From positions 1-52,313 of the forward strand of contig NZ_JBATXB010000035.1 of the NCBI RefSeq assembly GCF_049673005.1: a DNA stretch of 52,313 nt, given 5' to 3'. The position numbers were made by a program, and so were the translations under genes. The notes under the pieces were generated by a model. The model did no database searches, was not told where the DNA came from, and saw nothing but the letters and a program-made list of their open reading frames with translations. This DNA is from Carnobacterium_A sp049673005 (lineage in GTDB: Bacteria > Bacillota > Bacilli > Lactobacillales > Carnobacteriaceae). The stretch's first letter is position 1. Every line of letters starts with the position of its first letter. Positions 34,834-41,670 of the stretch are shown here, in pieces.

Positions 34834-34869
34834 TAGATACCCTGCTGAAGAATATTTAGCAGGGTATTG
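34834..34869. other. Hairpin between metG and tatD
   Basis: ATACCCTGCT pairs with AGCAGGGTAT (34837-34867). Only TTGAATT follows, so termination is probably partial, allowing some read-through into tatD. Confidence 0.55.
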
Positions 34870-34891
34870 AATTACAGAAAGGATTGAAAAA

Positions 34892-35671
34892 ATGTTATTT
34901 GATACACATACCCACTTAAATGCAGAAGAATTTGATAAAGAAATTCCGGAAACAATCCAGCGAGCAAAAGAACACGATGTTTCTCGGATGGCGGTAGTTG
35001 GTTTTGATTCGTTAACAATTGAAAAAACATTAGCTTTAAGCGAGGATTATCCGGAAATTTTCAGTATTATTGGTTGGCACCCAACTGAAAGTTATTTATA
35101 TACAGAAAAAATTGAAGAACAATTGTATCAACAATTAATGTTACCTAAAGTTATAGCAATGGGCGAAATGGGTTTAGATTATCATTGGGATACGTCTCCT
35201 AAAAAAAAGCAGCAGGACGTGTTTAGAAGACAATTACAGATTGCAAAAGAATTAAAACTACCTGTTAGTATCCATATGCGGGATGCTTTAGAAGATACGT
35301 ATAAAATTCTAAAAGAAGAACATGTTGAAGATATCGGAGGTATCATGCATAGCTTCAGTGGAGATACACAGTGGATGGAGCGTTTCTTGGATTTAGGGAT
35401 GCATATCTCTTTAAGTGGAGTAGTGACTTTTAAAAATGCTCAAGAACCTAAAGATGTAGCTAAAGGAATTCCTTTTGATAAATTGTTAATTGAAACAGAC
35501 GCTCCTTACCTCGCTCCTGTTCCTTATAGAGGGAAGCGCAACGAGCCTGCGTATGTTAAATATGTTGCTGAAAAAGTTGCAGAGTTAAGAGGTTGTTCGT
35601 ATTCAGAAGTAGCCAGTCAAACAATGGAAAATGCCAATAGGTTGTTTAGGTTAGACGAATGGAAAAAATAA
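34892..35671 (+). CDS. tatD: TatD-family metal-dependent DNase
   Basis: A 259-residue TIM-barrel hydrolase, the TatD family of 3'-5' exonucleases acting in DNA repair and turnover. Metal ligands are visible in DTHTHLNAEEFD (4-15), GEMGLDYHWD (about 91-100), HMRDALEDT, IMHSFSG and ETDAPYLAP (about 204-212). AAAGGA precedes the ATG. The start of rnmV lies inside its last codons, an arrangement kept across Firmicutes. Confidence 0.94.
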   Translation: MLFDTHTHLNAEEFDKEIPETIQRAKEHDVSRMAVVGFDSLTIEKTLALSEDYPEIFSIIGWHPTESYLYTEKIEEQLYQQLMLPKVIAMGEMGLDYHWDTSPKKKQQDVFRRQLQIAKELKLPVSIHMRDALEDTYKILKEEHVEDIGGIMHSFSGDTQWMERFLDLGMHISLSGVVTFKNAQEPKDVAKGIPFDKLLIETDAPYLAPVPYRGKRNEPAYVKYVAEKVAELRGCSYSEVASQTMENANRLFRLDEWKK

Positions 35672-36222
35672 AAGAAATTATTGTTGTTGAAGGACGAGAT
35701 GATACGAGAAGAATTAAAGAATCGCTAGAAGCCGATACAATTGAAACGAATGGCTCAGCAATCAATGCTGAGACGTTGAAGCTAATTGAAAAAGCACAGG
35801 CAACAAGAGGAGTTATTGTTTTTACTGATCCTGATTTTCCTGGAGAAAAAATAAGGAAAATTATTTCAAGAGCTGTACCAGGGGTAAAACATGCTTTTTT
35901 AACAATTGATGAGGCAAAACCTAAGCACAAAGGAAGTTTAGGTATCGAACATGCTTCTCCTGAATCTATTCGTAGAGCTTTATCAAAAAGTTATACAGAG
36001 GTACTGGAACAAGAGACTGTTATCCCAAGACAATTGTTACTAGATGCAGGTTTGATCGCAGGAGAATTTGCAAAAAGAAGACGTGAAAAACTAGGAGAAC
36101 GACTTAATATTGGTTACACTAATGGAAAACAACTTCAAAAAAGATTAAACATGTTCCAAATCTCACCAGACGAAGTTATTCAAGCTATGCATCAGATTTT
36201 GGAGGAAGAAAATGACAACTAA
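35659..36222 (+). CDS. rnmV: Ribonuclease M5
   Basis: RNase M5 makes the final cuts that mature 5S rRNA. The 187-residue protein has the N-terminal Toprim domain with IIVVEGRDDTRR (7-18) and FTDPDFPGEKIR (about 55-66) for metal binding, then a helical C-terminal domain that recognises the rRNA. Its start overlaps tatD by 13 nt and its stop overlaps rsmA by 11 nt, so translation is coupled. Confidence 0.95.
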   Translation: MEKIKEIIVVEGRDDTRRIKESLEADTIETNGSAINAETLKLIEKAQATRGVIVFTDPDFPGEKIRKIISRAVPGVKHAFLTIDEAKPKHKGSLGIEHASPESIRRALSKSYTEVLEQETVIPRQLLLDAGLIAGEFAKRRREKLGERLNIGYTNGKQLQKRLNMFQISPDEVIQAMHQILEEENDN

Positions 36223-37099
36223 TAAAGATATTGCAACACCAATTAGAACGAAAGAAATACTAAAAAAACATGGTTTCTCATTAAAAAAAAGTTTGGGTCA
36301 AAACTTCATTATTGATTCAAATATCTTAACTAAAATCGTTCACACTGCAGAACTAAACAAGCAAACGAACGTTGTTGAAGTAGGTCCTGGTATTGGTGCT
36401 CTAACAGAGCATTTAGCACGAGCTAGTAAGGAAGTTGTTGCTTTTGAAATAGATGAGCGTCTTCTCCCTGTATTGGCCGATACGCTTAGTCCATACGATA
36501 ATGTAACGATTATAAACAAAGATGTTTTACAAGCGAACTTAAAAGAGACATTATCAGAAAAAATTGACTTAACGGAACCTTTAATGGTTGTAGCCAATTT
36601 GCCTTATTATATTACTACTCCGATTATCATGTATTTTCTAGAATCAGCTATTCGTATTGATGCATTAGTGATTATGATGCAAAAAGAAGTTGCAGAACGA
36701 GTAACGTCAGCACCAGGTAGTAAAGCTTATGGTTCGCTTTCTATTGCAGTTCAATACTATATGGATGCAGAGATATCGTTTATCGTACCTAAAACAGTCT
36801 TTGTTCCTCAACCAAATGTAGACTCAGCGATTATTAAATTAACACGTCGAGAAACACCAGCTGTCGAAGTAATAGATGAAAAAGTATTTTTTGAAGTAAC
36901 AAGAGCTGCATTTGTTCAAAGAAGAAAAACATTATGGAACAACTTAATAGGTCGATATGGAAAAAATGACTTAGTAAAAGAAAAGTTAATTGAAGCATTA
37001 GACTATGCTGAAATAGATCCAAAGCGACGAGGAGAAACATTAAGTTTAGTAGAATTTGGTAAATTAGCCGATGGAATCTATTTGAAACTATTAAAATAA
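36212..37099 (+). CDS. rsmA: 16S rRNA (adenine1518-N6/adenine1519-N6)-dimethyltransferase
   Basis: KsgA/RsmA dimethylates two adenosines in the 3' hairpin of 16S rRNA late in 30S assembly. The 295-residue protein shows the SAM loop VVEVGPGIGALTEHLA (about 52-67), the NLPYYI catalytic motif (about 128-133) and the leading SLGQNFIID. GGAGG lies in the end of rnmV before the ATG. Last gene of the tatD-rnmV-rsmA unit, followed by a strong terminator. Confidence 0.96.
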   Translation: MTTNKDIATPIRTKEILKKHGFSLKKSLGQNFIIDSNILTKIVHTAELNKQTNVVEVGPGIGALTEHLARASKEVVAFEIDERLLPVLADTLSPYDNVTIINKDVLQANLKETLSEKIDLTEPLMVVANLPYYITTPIIMYFLESAIRIDALVIMMQKEVAERVTSAPGSKAYGSLSIAVQYYMDAEISFIVPKTVFVPQPNVDSAIIKLTRRETPAVEVIDEKVFFEVTRAAFVQRRKTLWNNLIGRYGKNDLVKEKLIEALDYAEIDPKRRGETLSLVEFGKLADGIYLKLLK

Positions 37100-37122
37100 A
37101 ATTAGAAAATGATAAGACAGAA

Positions 37123-37166
37123 GTCCGAAACCCTTTGTTAATAAGGGGTTTCGGTGTTTTTTTTAT
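37123..37166 (+). terminator. Terminator after rsmA
   Basis: CCGAAACCC (37125-37133) pairs with GGGGTTTCGG (37145-37154) with one bulged G, followed by a T-run to 37165. Confidence 0.88.
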
Positions 37167-37180
37167 TAGAGAGAAAATAG

Positions 37181-37237
37181 TTGATTCCTTCTTTTTGATA
37201 TGATATACTTGTAAAATTAATCTGAGTATGGTATACT
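37181..37237 (+). promoter_or_regulatory. Two tandem promoters of veg
   Basis: P1: TTGATT (37181-37186), 17 bp, TATACT (37204-37209). P2: TTGTAA (37209-37214), 17 bp, TATACT (37232-37237) with extended TGG. The -10 of P1 and the -35 of P2 share a base. Veg promoters are known to be very strong in Bacillus. Confidence 0.72.
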
Positions 37238-37264
37238 ATTCACTAGATGAGTGAGGTGAAACTG

Positions 37265-37522
37265 ATGCCAATTACATTAGCCAGTATCAAAGAAAAACTA
37301 GATCTCAAATTAGGTAAAAAAATTATGTTGACTGCTCAAGTGGGTCGTAAGAGGAAAACAGAACGTAAAGGTGTTTTGACTGAAACGTATCCTTCCGTTT
37401 TTGTTGTGGAATTAGATCAAGAAGAAAATGCTTTTGAACGTGTTTCTTATAGTTATACAGATGTTTTGACTCAATCAGTAGAAATCCAATTTCTAGATGA
37501 AGAAAGTCTACTATATGCTTAA
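37265..37522 (+). CDS. veg: Veg family protein
   Basis: Veg is a small cytoplasmic protein conserved near the origin in Firmicutes; in Bacillus it stimulates biofilm formation by an unclear route. The 85-residue product (MPITLASIKEKLD...) is the usual length and forms mainly a small beta-barrel-like sequence (KIMLTAQVGRKRKTERKGVL). The frame is open six codons further up, but GAGGTG lies seven bases before the ATG at 37265, which I chose. Downstream gene ispE is separate, after a terminator. Confidence 0.92.
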   Translation: MPITLASIKEKLDLKLGKKIMLTAQVGRKRKTERKGVLTETYPSVFVVELDQEENAFERVSYSYTDVLTQSVEIQFLDEESLLYA

Positions 37523-37529
37523 TCGTAAG

Positions 37530-37563
37530 ACCACGAGCTGAGAGATAAGCTCGTTTTTTTTTT
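37530..37563 (+). terminator. Terminator after veg
   Basis: ACGAGCT (37533-37539) pairs with AGCTCGT (37548-37554), followed by ten T residues. Confidence 0.88.
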
Positions 37564-37685
37564 GCGAAAAAACAGATAATTATAATATTTTCGTTAAAAT
37601 TAATCATTCTTTATTTGCAATTCATTTTTTTTAAGCTAGTATGTTTAACAGACAAAAGACTTTTTAAAATGAAAGGAGGTAAAGA

Positions 37686-38543
37686 ATGAATAGAGAAGTA
37701 ACAGAAAAAGCTCCTGCAAAAATCAATTTAACACTAGATGTTTTACACAAACGAGAAGATGGTTACCATGAACTGGAAATGATCATGACATCGGTTGATT
37801 TAGCGGATCATGTAACATTAAGAACAATAAATGAAGATACGATTATTATTCAATCTAATAATGGCTTTTTACCACTCGACCATAGAAACCATGCATACAA
37901 AGCAGCTAAGTTAATAAAAGAAACTTTCAACATTCAACTAGGCGTGGAGATGATGATTAATAAAAACATTCCAATTGCCGCAGGCTTGGGAGGCGGTAGC
38001 AGTGATGCCGCAGCAACTCTAAGAGGATTGAATCATTTATGGGACTTAGGGTTATCATTAGATGAACTAGCTTTATTAGGTGCAGAAGTAGGATCTGATG
38101 TTCCTTATTGTATTTACGGTGGTACAGCTTTTGCAAGCGGACGTGGAGAGAAAATAGAACAGCTGATAGCCGTTCCCCAGTGCTGGGTAGTTCTTGTTAA
38201 ACCTAAAAAGGGTATATCGACTGGAACAGTTTTTAACGCTCTAGCTTATGATACTCTCGAACACCCTGATACACACTCAATGCTAACAGCTATCAAGGAG
38301 CAAAACTATTTAGACATGACAAAATTAGTAGGCAACTCATTAGAGGAGACGTCGATTAATCGTCAGCCATCAATTGAAACGATTAAACAAAAAATGGTCT
38401 CTTTTGGAGCAGATGCAGCTTTAATGAGTGGGAGTGGGCCAACGATCTTTGCGCTTTGTCGTAAATATTCTAGAGCGCAAAGAGTTTATAATGGTCTGAA
38501 GGGATTTTGCAATGAAGTTTATCTTGTTAGAACATTAAAATAA
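37686..38543 (+). CDS. ispE: 4-diphosphocytidyl-2-C-methyl-D-erythritol kinase
   Basis: IspE phosphorylates CDP-methylerythritol in the MEP isoprenoid pathway. The 285-residue GHMP kinase has EKAPAKINLTLDVLHKREDG (8-27), the ATP loop PIAAGLGGGSSDAAATL (about 97-113) and MSGSGPTIFALC near the C-terminus. Its place after veg and before purR is ancestral in Firmicutes. Most lactic acid bacteria make isoprenoids through mevalonate and keep this gene alone; no other MEP gene is in the window. GGAGG lies before the ATG. Confidence 0.94.
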   Translation: MNREVTEKAPAKINLTLDVLHKREDGYHELEMIMTSVDLADHVTLRTINEDTIIIQSNNGFLPLDHRNHAYKAAKLIKETFNIQLGVEMMINKNIPIAAGLGGGSSDAAATLRGLNHLWDLGLSLDELALLGAEVGSDVPYCIYGGTAFASGRGEKIEQLIAVPQCWVVLVKPKKGISTGTVFNALAYDTLEHPDTHSMLTAIKEQNYLDMTKLVGNSLEETSINRQPSIETIKQKMVSFGADAALMSGSGPTIFALCRKYSRAQRVYNGLKGFCNEVYLVRTLK

Positions 38544-38590
38544 GACATACAATAAGGCTAGGACGTTTGTCCTAGCCTTATTGTATGTCT
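38543..38590. terminator. 22-bp perfect inverted repeat after ispE (probable terminator)
   Basis: The 22-base arms (38543-38564 and 38569-38590, from AGACATACAATAAGG) are perfect around a GTTT loop. Starting inside the ispE stop codon, the arm is followed on the plus strand by A residues rather than T, so termination would rely on the TTATTGT segment within the arm. Confidence 0.65.
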
Positions 38591-38725
38591 AAAAAAACGG
38601 ACTATATTTCTTTGAATAGGGAATAAAATTGCAAGAAATAATAGATGAAACATAGTGCACGTTAAATGGAGGAGTATGTTTAAAGCAGTTCCAATCAAAC
38701 AGTTTTTTCTATAGATACTTTCTTC

Positions 38726-38757
38726 TTGACGGATAATAGTCGTAATGATAAGATACT
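38726..38757 (+). promoter_or_regulatory. Promoter of the zinc ABC genes with an overlapping Zur-like half site
   Basis: TTGACG (38726-38731), a 17-bp spacer and TAAGAT (38749-38754). The spacer contains TCGTAATGAT (38740-38749), the left half of the Zur box. Confidence 0.55.
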
Positions 38758-38769
38758 AAAGTAATTTCT

Positions 38770-38790
38770 AAAGAGTAATCATTACGATTT
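38770..38790. promoter_or_regulatory. Zur box
   Basis: AAAGAGTAATCATTACGATTT's 21 bases agree with the Bacillus Zur consensus at 18 of 20 fixed positions (differences at positions 4 and 5). It lies about 80 bp before adcC and just downstream of the promoter, so zinc-loaded Zur would repress transport. A gap of 326 bp (38544-38869) holds only these sites and the hairpin. Confidence 0.68.
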
Positions 38791-38869
38791 GGTGAAAATA
38801 AAATGATTGATGTAAGAGTATGAAAAACTTATTTATATTTAGAAAATAAAAAATGAAAGGAGGATAATA

Positions 38870-39577
38870 ATGCATTATATTGAAGTCAAAGACCTATCTT
38901 TTTACTATGATGAAGAACCAGTCTTAGAAAATATTTCTTTTACAGTTGATCCAGGTGAATTTGTTATGCTAACAGGAGAAAACGGTGCTGCTAAATCAAC
39001 TTTACTTCGTAACATCCTTGGCCTATTAACACCAAATAAAGGAACAGCTTCAATTTCTTTAGTAAATGAGAGAAATGAAAAATTAGCTATTGGATACATT
39101 CCTCAACAAGTAGCTTCTTTTAATGCCGGATTTCCTAGTACAGTTTTGGAACTAGTATGCTCTGGGCGTTATCAAAGAGGAAAATGGTTCAAAAAATTGG
39201 ATGCTGAAGATAAAGAGCATGTTGAACGTGCCTTAAAATCCGTTGGTATGTGGGAAATGAGACATAAAAGAATTGGCGACCTTTCTGGAGGACAAAAGCA
39301 ACGTATTTCTTTAGCTCGTATTTTTGCAACGGACCCAGATCTTTTTGTGTTAGACGAACCGACGACTGGTATGGATCTTGAATCGCGTCGCGAATTTTAT
39401 GAATTATTAAAGCATAATAGCAAAGTTCATGGTAAAGGAATCTTGATGGTTACTCACGATCATGAAGATATCAAACAGTATGCAGATCGACATATTCAGC
39501 TTATTAGAAAGGAGGATTCACCGTGGAGATGTTTTTCTATGGATTCATGCAAAGAGCCTTCCAAGCCTCATTCTTAA
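38870..39577 (+). CDS. adcC: Zinc ABC transporter ATP-binding protein (AdcC/ZnuC)
   Basis: Energises import of zinc by the AdcB permease. The 235-residue ATPase has Walker A GENGAAKSTLLR (about 36-47, with Ala in place of the usual Gly), the signature LSGGQKQRISLA (about 138-149) and Walker B LFVLDEPTTG. The last 19 codons overlap adcB in another frame, ending CFSMDSCKEPSKPHS, an unusual tail. GGAGG precedes the ATG. The zinc assignment rests on the Zur box and the permease; no binding-protein gene adjoins. Confidence 0.9.
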   Translation: MHYIEVKDLSFYYDEEPVLENISFTVDPGEFVMLTGENGAAKSTLLRNILGLLTPNKGTASISLVNERNEKLAIGYIPQQVASFNAGFPSTVLELVCSGRYQRGKWFKKLDAEDKEHVERALKSVGMWEMRHKRIGDLSGGQKQRISLARIFATDPDLFVLDEPTTGMDLESRREFYELLKHNSKVHGKGILMVTHDHEDIKQYADRHIQLIRKEDSPWRCFSMDSCKEPSKPHS

Positions 39578-40356
39578 TAGCATTTATTGCTCCAATTCTA
39601 GGTTTATTTTTAATCCTTAGACGACAATCGTTGATGGCGGATACATTATCACATATTTCTTTGGCAGGTATTGCTTTAGGATTGTTGCTAAATGTTAATC
39701 CGACCTTTATGACTTTAGTTGTTGTTGTCATAGCAGCAGTATCAATAGATTATTTACGAATGCTCTATAAATCTTATTCAGAAATTTCGATTGCTATTTT
39801 AATGTCCGCCGGAATGGCAATAGCTTTAGTTTTAATGAGTCTAAATGAGGGTGGCACGAACACGAGTATCCAGCAGTACTTGTTCGGTTCAATAGTGACA
39901 ATTAATGTCGCTCAAGTGCGTTTATTATTGTTTCTTTTCACGCTAGTAGTAGGTCTATTCTTAGTCTTTCGCAAACCGATGTACGTCTTGACGTTTGATG
40001 AGGATACAGCTTACACAGCAGGACTACCAGTAAAGTTTATATCTATTATATTTAATGTGATTACAGGTATCACGATTGCGGTAATCATGCCGATTGTTGG
40101 AGCGTTATTAGTTTCAGCTATAATTATATTGCCAGCGGCAATTGCGATGAGATTGAGCAAAAGTTTTAATCTAGTTATTTTAGTAGGGATTTTTATCGGT
40201 CAAATTGGAATGTTTACCGGATTAATAGCTTCATACCAGTTTGGAACACCACCAGGAGCAACGATTACGCTAGTATTTATTGCTATTTTTATTATCACAA
40301 CGATTTTAAAAAAAATGATCAGCCATCTAAGATATAAAAAAGCTAAACACGTTTAA
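39523..40356 (+). CDS. adcB: Zinc ABC transporter permease (AdcB/ZnuB)
   Basis: The membrane part of the zinc importer, 277 residues with eight to nine helices. The start is GTG at 39523, with GGAGG seven bases upstream inside adcC; an in-frame ATG at 39529 is worse spaced. The family pattern RRQSLMADTLSHISLAGIA (about 33-51) and DEDTAYTAGLPVKF (about 157-170) marks the metal ABC-3 family. Overlap with adcC by 55 nt. An AdcA-type lipoprotein and AdcR are not in this operon. Confidence 0.9.
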   Translation: MEMFFYGFMQRAFQASFLIAFIAPILGLFLILRRQSLMADTLSHISLAGIALGLLLNVNPTFMTLVVVVIAAVSIDYLRMLYKSYSEISIAILMSAGMAIALVLMSLNEGGTNTSIQQYLFGSIVTINVAQVRLLLFLFTLVVGLFLVFRKPMYVLTFDEDTAYTAGLPVKFISIIFNVITGITIAVIMPIVGALLVSAIIILPAAIAMRLSKSFNLVILVGIFIGQIGMFTGLIASYQFGTPPGATITLVFIAIFIITTILKKMISHLRYKKAKHV

Positions 40357-40363
40357 TAGCCTA

Positions 40364-40400
40364 GAAAATTGCGAATACGAAAGTTCGCTTTTTTTTTTAT
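40364..40400 (+). terminator. Terminator after adcB
   Basis: GCGAA (40371-40375) pairs with TTCGC (40384-40388), followed by eleven T residues. A short stem but a strong T-run. Confidence 0.7.
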
Positions 40401-40409
40401 GAGAAATTA

Positions 40410-40438
40410 ATGACAAAAACGAACATTTAAACTATAAT
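40410..40438 (+). promoter_or_regulatory. purR promoter with a PurBox in the spacer
   Basis: ATGACA (40410-40415), a 17-bp spacer and TATAAT (40433-40438). The spacer holds AAAAACGAACATT (40415-40427), one mismatch from the PurBox AWWWCCGAACWWT, so PurR may control its own gene. Confidence 0.6.
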
Positions 40439-40535
40439 TAGTAAAAATGACTACCTTTTCTAAGTAAATATGATTATAATAAATACAACCATTTTAAAAT
40501 TAGACTAAAAAGTAAATTATGATGAGGTGAAAGAG

Positions 40536-41366
40536 TTGAAAGTAAAAAGAAGTGAACGATTAATCGATATGACTCGTTACTTACTAGAAAAACCACATAA
40601 GTTAGTTTCTTTAACTTATTTTGCAAAGCGCTATGATTCTGCCAAATCCTCTATCAGTGAAGATTTATCCATTATTAAAAAAACGTTTAAAGAACGTGGT
40701 ACGGGTACATTAGAAACAGTGCCTGGAGCAGCAGGAGGCGTTCGATACATTCCTGAAATCGCTAAAGAAGAAGCTAAGGAATTTATCGAGGAGATGTGCG
40801 AACGTTTGTCAGAGACCAATCGTTTATTGCCAGGAGGCTATGTTTATTTATCTGATTTACTAGGGGAGCCACAAATCTTACGACAAATTGGTAAAATCAT
40901 TGCATCGCAGTATCTTCATGATTCTATTGATGCTGTTATGACAGTAGCTACAAAAGGTGTGCCAATTGCCCAAGCAGTTTCAAGTTATTTAAATGTACCG
41001 TTCGTAATGGTGAGACGTGATTCTAAAATTACCGAAGGGTCAACTGTAAGCATCAATTATGTTTCAGGATCTTCTGAAAGAATAGAGAAAATGGAATTAT
41101 CCAAGCGGAGCTTGAAAAGAGGGTCACGCGTCCTAATCGTAGATGACTTCATGAAAGGCGGCGGGACCGTTAATGGAATGAAGAGTCTGATTGAAGAGTT
41201 TGAGGCTCAATTGGTTGGAGTAACTGTCTTTGCAGAGTCAACCTTTAGTGGCAACAGAATGATTGAAGACTACACATCTTTATTGTGTGTAGATGAAGTA
41301 GATATACGTGATAAAACTATCCACGTAACTCCAGGAAATTACTTTAATCAAAAAAGCAAAGAGTAG
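40536..41366 (+). CDS. purR: Pur operon regulator PurR
   Basis: In Gram-positives PurR binds PurBoxes and responds to PRPP (or ppGpp) to set purine gene expression. The 276-residue product has an N-terminal winged helix (MKVKRSERLIDMTRYLLEKP...) and a phosphoribosyltransferase-like domain with the PRPP loop VLIVDDFMKGGGT (about 203-215). The open frame begins at GTG 40527, but TTG 40536 gives the conserved MKVKRSERL start and has GAGGTG six bases upstream. Downstream is a large repeat element. Confidence 0.94.
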   Translation: MKVKRSERLIDMTRYLLEKPHKLVSLTYFAKRYDSAKSSISEDLSIIKKTFKERGTGTLETVPGAAGGVRYIPEIAKEEAKEFIEEMCERLSETNRLLPGGYVYLSDLLGEPQILRQIGKIIASQYLHDSIDAVMTVATKGVPIAQAVSSYLNVPFVMVRRDSKITEGSTVSINYVSGSSERIEKMELSKRSLKRGSRVLIVDDFMKGGGTVNGMKSLIEEFEAQLVGVTVFAESTFSGNRMIEDYTSLLCVDEVDIRDKTIHVTPGNYFNQKSKE

Positions 41367-41380
41367 TTATAGGCTATTCT

Positions 41381-41536
41381 AAAGAGGCTGGGACAAAAGG
41401 TCTCTCAAAAAAAATACACTCCCAAAACTATGAACTATTTTGTTCAGTAGTGGGAGTGTGTTTTTCTATATCTTTATAAAAACAAATGAGAGTGGAACTA
41501 CTTTATTCGCAAAAGTAGTTTTGTCCCAGCCTCTTT
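41381..41536. repeat. Branched inverted-repeat element (GAGGCTGGGACAAAA type)
   Basis: The outer arms pair perfectly over 18 bp: AAAGAGGCTGGGACAAAA (41381-41398) with its complement (41519-41536). Inside, ACACTCCCA (41416-41424) pairs with TGGGAGTGT (41451-41459) and continues with CTATGAAC/GTTCAGTAG; TCTCTCA (41401) can pair with TGAGAG (about 41487-41492); and AACTACTTT/AAAAGTAGTT forms a further hairpin. The RNA would be a branched, junction-centred structure. Such sequences with these arms recur between genes of low-G+C Gram-positives, and the end T-run suggests a terminator for purR. Confidence 0.8.
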
Positions 41537-41670
41537 ATTTTTTATTCATTTATGATACTACATTATTTTTTAACAGGCGTATTAAATAAAGCATAGTTAT
41601 TTTAAGATTAAGTGGTAGAATAGCAAGAAGTTAAAAAGTACACTCATTTATAGAGAAGGAAGGCCATTAT

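Noticed and set aside
38676..38714. 12-residue frame (MFKAVPIKQFFL) with GGAGGA directly before the ATG
   Set aside because: Very short and the ribosome-binding site is too close to the start; possibly a remnant, but not supported.
38544..38869. Search for an AdcR box (TTAACNNGTTAA) before the zinc ABC genes
   Set aside because: None found; the Zur-like sites explain regulation better.
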